A DNA stretch of 5,935 bases, from positions 1 to 5,935 of the forward strand of contig RKSK01000189.1 in the NCBI GenBank assembly GCA_007570915.1, read 5' to 3'. Under the pieces are notes generated by a model. It had not been told where the DNA came from, did not search any database, and saw nothing but the letters and a program-made list of their open reading frames with translations. The position numbers and the translations under genes were made by a program. Origin of the DNA: Cenarchaeum sp. GTDB taxonomy: Archaea > Thermoproteota > Nitrososphaeria > Nitrososphaerales > Nitrosopumilaceae. Positions 1-3,200 of the stretch are shown one piece after another (the first letter of the stretch is position 1; each line of letters begins with the position of its first letter).

Positions 1-180
1 CCAGAGCGTGAGGTCGATCTGGCCGCCCCCGGCGTCGGTCAGCGTCATGTCGCAGACGTCGGCGGTCCCGCCCCTTTTCAGGTTGACCGTGCGGACCTCG
101 CCCTTCCTCGTCAGCTTGCCCTCAAAGTTGACGCCGCTCGTCATGCCCTTGGCGACCTCGGCGCTCACTGGCTCGTCCAT
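1..180 (-). CDS. OB-fold single-stranded-DNA-binding (RPA-like) protein, N-terminal 60 residues (3' end outside window)
   Basis: An ATG at 180-178 opens a frame that stays open to the left edge. After a short acidic start, residues 17-60 look like the first strands of an OB fold: V-N-F-E-G-K-L at 17-23, V-R-T-V-N-L at 29-34, an R-G-G-T-A-D-V-C-D segment at 36-44, then I-D-L-T-L-W at 55-60. From memory this matches archaeal SSB/RPA-like proteins: the Sulfolobus SSB has a comparable V-K-L-T-L-W-G strand, and thaumarchaeal OB-fold proteins have a very similar R-T-V-N and G-G-T-A-D-V-C-D run. Such proteins coat ssDNA during replication and repair in the cytoplasm. The start is constrained: an in-frame TAA lies at 207-205, leaving only ATG 180 or a TTG at 195-193, and ATG 180 fits the TATA spacing. 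No Shine-Dalgarno is seen, as expected for a leaderless message. The rest of the OB fold and any C-terminal tail are off-window, so a general nucleic-acid-binding OB protein is the main alternative. Confidence 0.82.
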   Translation of the reverse strand, partial: MDEPVSAEVAKGMTSGVNFEGKLTRKGEVRTVNLKRGGTADVCDMTLTDAGGGQIDLTLW

Positions 181-232
181 CGCGCGCGCCCCCAAAACGG
201 GGCGTTATAAGGCTGCCGCCGGCGGCCCGCGC
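181..232. other. 52-bp intergenic gap with a GC palindrome
   Basis: This is the space between the TAG of the giant gene and the ATG of the OB-fold gene. Besides the TATA box it holds a perfect 12-bp palindrome, gccgccggcggc, at 215-226, between the stop codon and the TATA box. It also has a weak cccc/gggg 4-bp stem around aaaac at 190-202. The longest T-run on the coding strand is four, so a classical archaeal T-tract terminator for the giant gene is not evident here. Confidence 0.6.
205..210 (-). promoter_or_regulatory. Archaeal TATA box for the OB-fold gene (predicted leaderless transcript)
   Basis: TTATAA is the only AT-rich hexamer in a very GC-rich 52-bp gap. Its centre is about 27 bp upstream of the ATG at 180. 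The usual TATA-to-start distance in archaea is about 26-27 bp, so transcription should begin at or next to the start codon. The intervening 24 bp contain no ribosome-binding site. TTATAA is itself palindromic, but only the minus-strand gene is suitably placed. No purine-rich BRE is obvious just upstream. Confidence 0.55.
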
Positions 233-3200
233 CTAGGGCCGGCGCGCGTACTCGACCACGGGCGTGTCCGACGTGGAGGCCAGGGGGCCGTGCCAGAGGG
301 CCGCCGACGTCGCCCCCGAGAGGAGGAGGGCAGGCGAGGGGGGCGCTGCGGCCGAGGCCGAGGCGCCCGAGGCCGGCGAGCCGGCGACCTCCCAGTCGGA
401 TGCCACGAGGAGGCCGCTGACGGGCTCGCTAAACGTGATGACGGTCACGCCTGCGCCGGCGGTCCGCGCCGCAAAGCCGGGCGCCACGGTGTCTATCGTG
501 ATCCGCGAGCGGCCCGCGGGCAGGTCGGCCGGCCCGAGCGTGACGGCGTTGCCGCTCGCGTCCCACGCGCGCACCTCAAAGGCGAGCTCGCCCTGCGCGG
601 CGTCCGTGGAGGGCACCGTGGCCGCGTGCGTCCATGTCGGCGACTGGCCCGCAGACGAGGCGGCCATGCCGGCCACCGTTCCAAACATGTCGATAGTCGG
701 CGCGTTGGCACCGGCCGGCTCGTCGAGCACCAGGGTCGCCGTTATCGTGTCGCCCTCGTTTGCGTACCTTGGGAGCGACGCGTCGGTGTCTGCATTATCA
801 TGGAGGAGCGAGAGCGAGATGGACCTGGCGGTCGGGCTGGACCGGTCCTCGTACCGCGATATGGCCGCGTCGGTGTTGCGTACGTTGGGCGGATCCGCCC
901 AGTCCCTCACGCGGCCCGCGTCGTCGGCCCCTGCCACGTACCCGACCGAGAGGGCCGCGTCGGGGCCGGAGGAGGGGTCGTGCGAGAGGAGGATGGCGTG
1001 CCAGTCGCTGGCGACCCTGGCGTCTGTCACCGTCAGGGGCGTGTCATCAGACGTGGACGGCGTCCCGCGAGTATCGGCCACAGTCCAGTGCGCCGCGCGC
1101 TCTGCCATGGTCGCGCCGTTGCCGAGGCGTATCCTGTCGGTCACGGGGTCAAACAGGACGAGCGTGGACGTGGGCGAGGTGGCGACCGCCGTGTGCGGGA
1201 CGGGCGCCATCATGTCGCCGTGGGCGGTAAAGAGCGTAGTCGGCTCAAACGCCACGCCGTTGGCGTCGGTCACCGTGGCCGGGATTGTGACGCGCGCCTC
1301 TGGGTACGTTATTTGCCCTGACGTGCCAAGGCTGAGCGTGTTGAGCGTGACGGTTGTAGAGTCCTCCTCGTACTCTATGTCAAATATCCCAAATCCCGGC
1401 CCCGTCGCCCTTATCGAGCGCACCGTCTCGACGTCAAGGGGCTCGCTGACCGTCACCTCTAGCGTGTAGCGGTCCACAAAGGCCGCCTTTGAGGCCGTCG
1501 GCGGCGTGGTGTCGTACGTCGCCGTAGCAGGGTCGCCGGGGGCGTGGGCGTTGCCGCGCGCGTCCTGCAGATCCGTGGTGGCGGCCACGCGGTAGGTGGT
1601 ATCCTCTGCGGCGTCGGCGTTTAGCTCCATTGTGACGCGCCTGGAGTGCTGAACATAGGCGCCAACGGAGGACAGCAGGTTGGCCCTTGCGCCCTCTGCC
1701 TTGACCGTGAAGGACCCGGGTATGACGGTGGATCCCTTGAGCGGCTCGTCAAACTCGGCGTACAGCGACCTCGGCCCCGTGAACGCGGCGCGCTCCAGCA
1801 TGGGGCCGGCCATGTCGCTGCCGTGCGTCAGCTTCAGGGTCGCCTCAAAGGCGTTGCCCGCCGTGTCCGTGAGCGTAGGCGGGATTGTGAGCGTGTAGGT
1901 GGCGCCGTCGACGAGATCCTCGTAGGTGAACATCTGAAGCCGACCCTTTGGCGCAGTTTCCAGCTCCGTTTGTGGGCGAGATTCGACAGGGGTTGCTGTG
2001 CTGTCGTCGACTTGCCTCAGGTACACGGGCACGTCCGAGCCGTCCTCGGCGGCCAGGGCGAGGCCCGGCATGTCAAGGTACGCGGGCCGCATCGGATCCA
2101 CGGAGAACGGCACGAGGTACCGCGGGAGCGATTCCCACCCCACCACCTCCTCGTCAAGCCAGACATGTATCGCGTACGTCGGGGTGCGAACGGTGTCGGG
2201 CACAATCTGTACAAACGCCGACGGCTGCACGCCGTCCGTGGCGGTCTCTGGGGCGGAGGCGGCGGCGTACACGGCGCCGTTGCCCCCCGCGTCCTCCAGC
2301 GAGCCGTCACCGGCCGCCGTGTACGACACGCTCGGCCTCGCCGCAGGGCCGGAGTTTCGCGCGTGCGTTATGGTTATCGTGGTGTCTTGCGTGTCGGACT
2401 TTATCTCTACAGTGCCCACTGCCAGAGAGGAGCCATCGGTCACGTCCCACTTGCCCGCCCTGTCCGAGGCGTCATCCCCCCTAAACCGGACAGGCTCGCT
2501 GAACGTGACCTCTGTTGTCGTCCTAGAGGCGGTCCGGGTGGACACCTCTGCGGGCCCTGCCCCGTCTGTGGCGATCGCCGTGTGCGCCGCGAGGGGGGCA
2601 TCGCCGGCCTCAAGCGGCGAGGGGCCGGGGGCGTACGAGACGGCCGGAGTGGCCGCGGTGGAGCCCAGGGGCCTGTGCGTCAGCTTTATGCTGGTTGTCC
2701 CGTCGGCAAGCATGGCAGACGGGGCAACCATCGAGGAGCCATCTGACTCTGTCACTATGCCGCTTGCCCGCAGGCCGTCAACCGTCCACTCGGACGCCGA
2801 CGTCGTGCCGGAGACGGCGGGGTCAAACGTGACGGTTGTCTGCGACCTAGAGGCTGTCCGCGCCGTGAACGGCTCGGGCGGCGTCCCCTGCGGCGGGGTC
2901 GCCGTTATGGGCGAGCCCGGCGCGGCGTACGCTACGCCGTTGGCGTCGGTCACAGACGGGGCCACCGTGACCGTGTGCTCGGACTGGGCAGCATTGGCCC
3001 CCAGCCGCAGGACGACCACGGGCGATCCCGCGTGGTGCGTGACGGCGTTTTGCGCCGCCAGCAGGTTTGCGCCGCCGCCAGCCGCCGTGACCGAAAAGGC
3101 CCCCGCCGCCACCGTGGCGGTGTCCAGGGGCTCGGTGAACGCGAGGAGGATCACCTGCCTCCCGGCAAACTCTGCCCTCGCCGCAGGCGCAATGCCGTCT

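Noticed and set aside
190..202. cccc-aaaac-gggg as a transcription terminator of the giant gene
   Set aside because: The stem is 4 bp and the T-run on the coding strand is only four; archaeal terminators usually need a longer T-tract.
3049..3076. Short direct repeat tttgcgccgcc, two copies 17 bp apart
   Set aside because: The copies fall in different reading frames (A-A-Q-N-A versus G-A-N-L), so they are not a duplicated protein unit; low-complexity GC sequence explains them.
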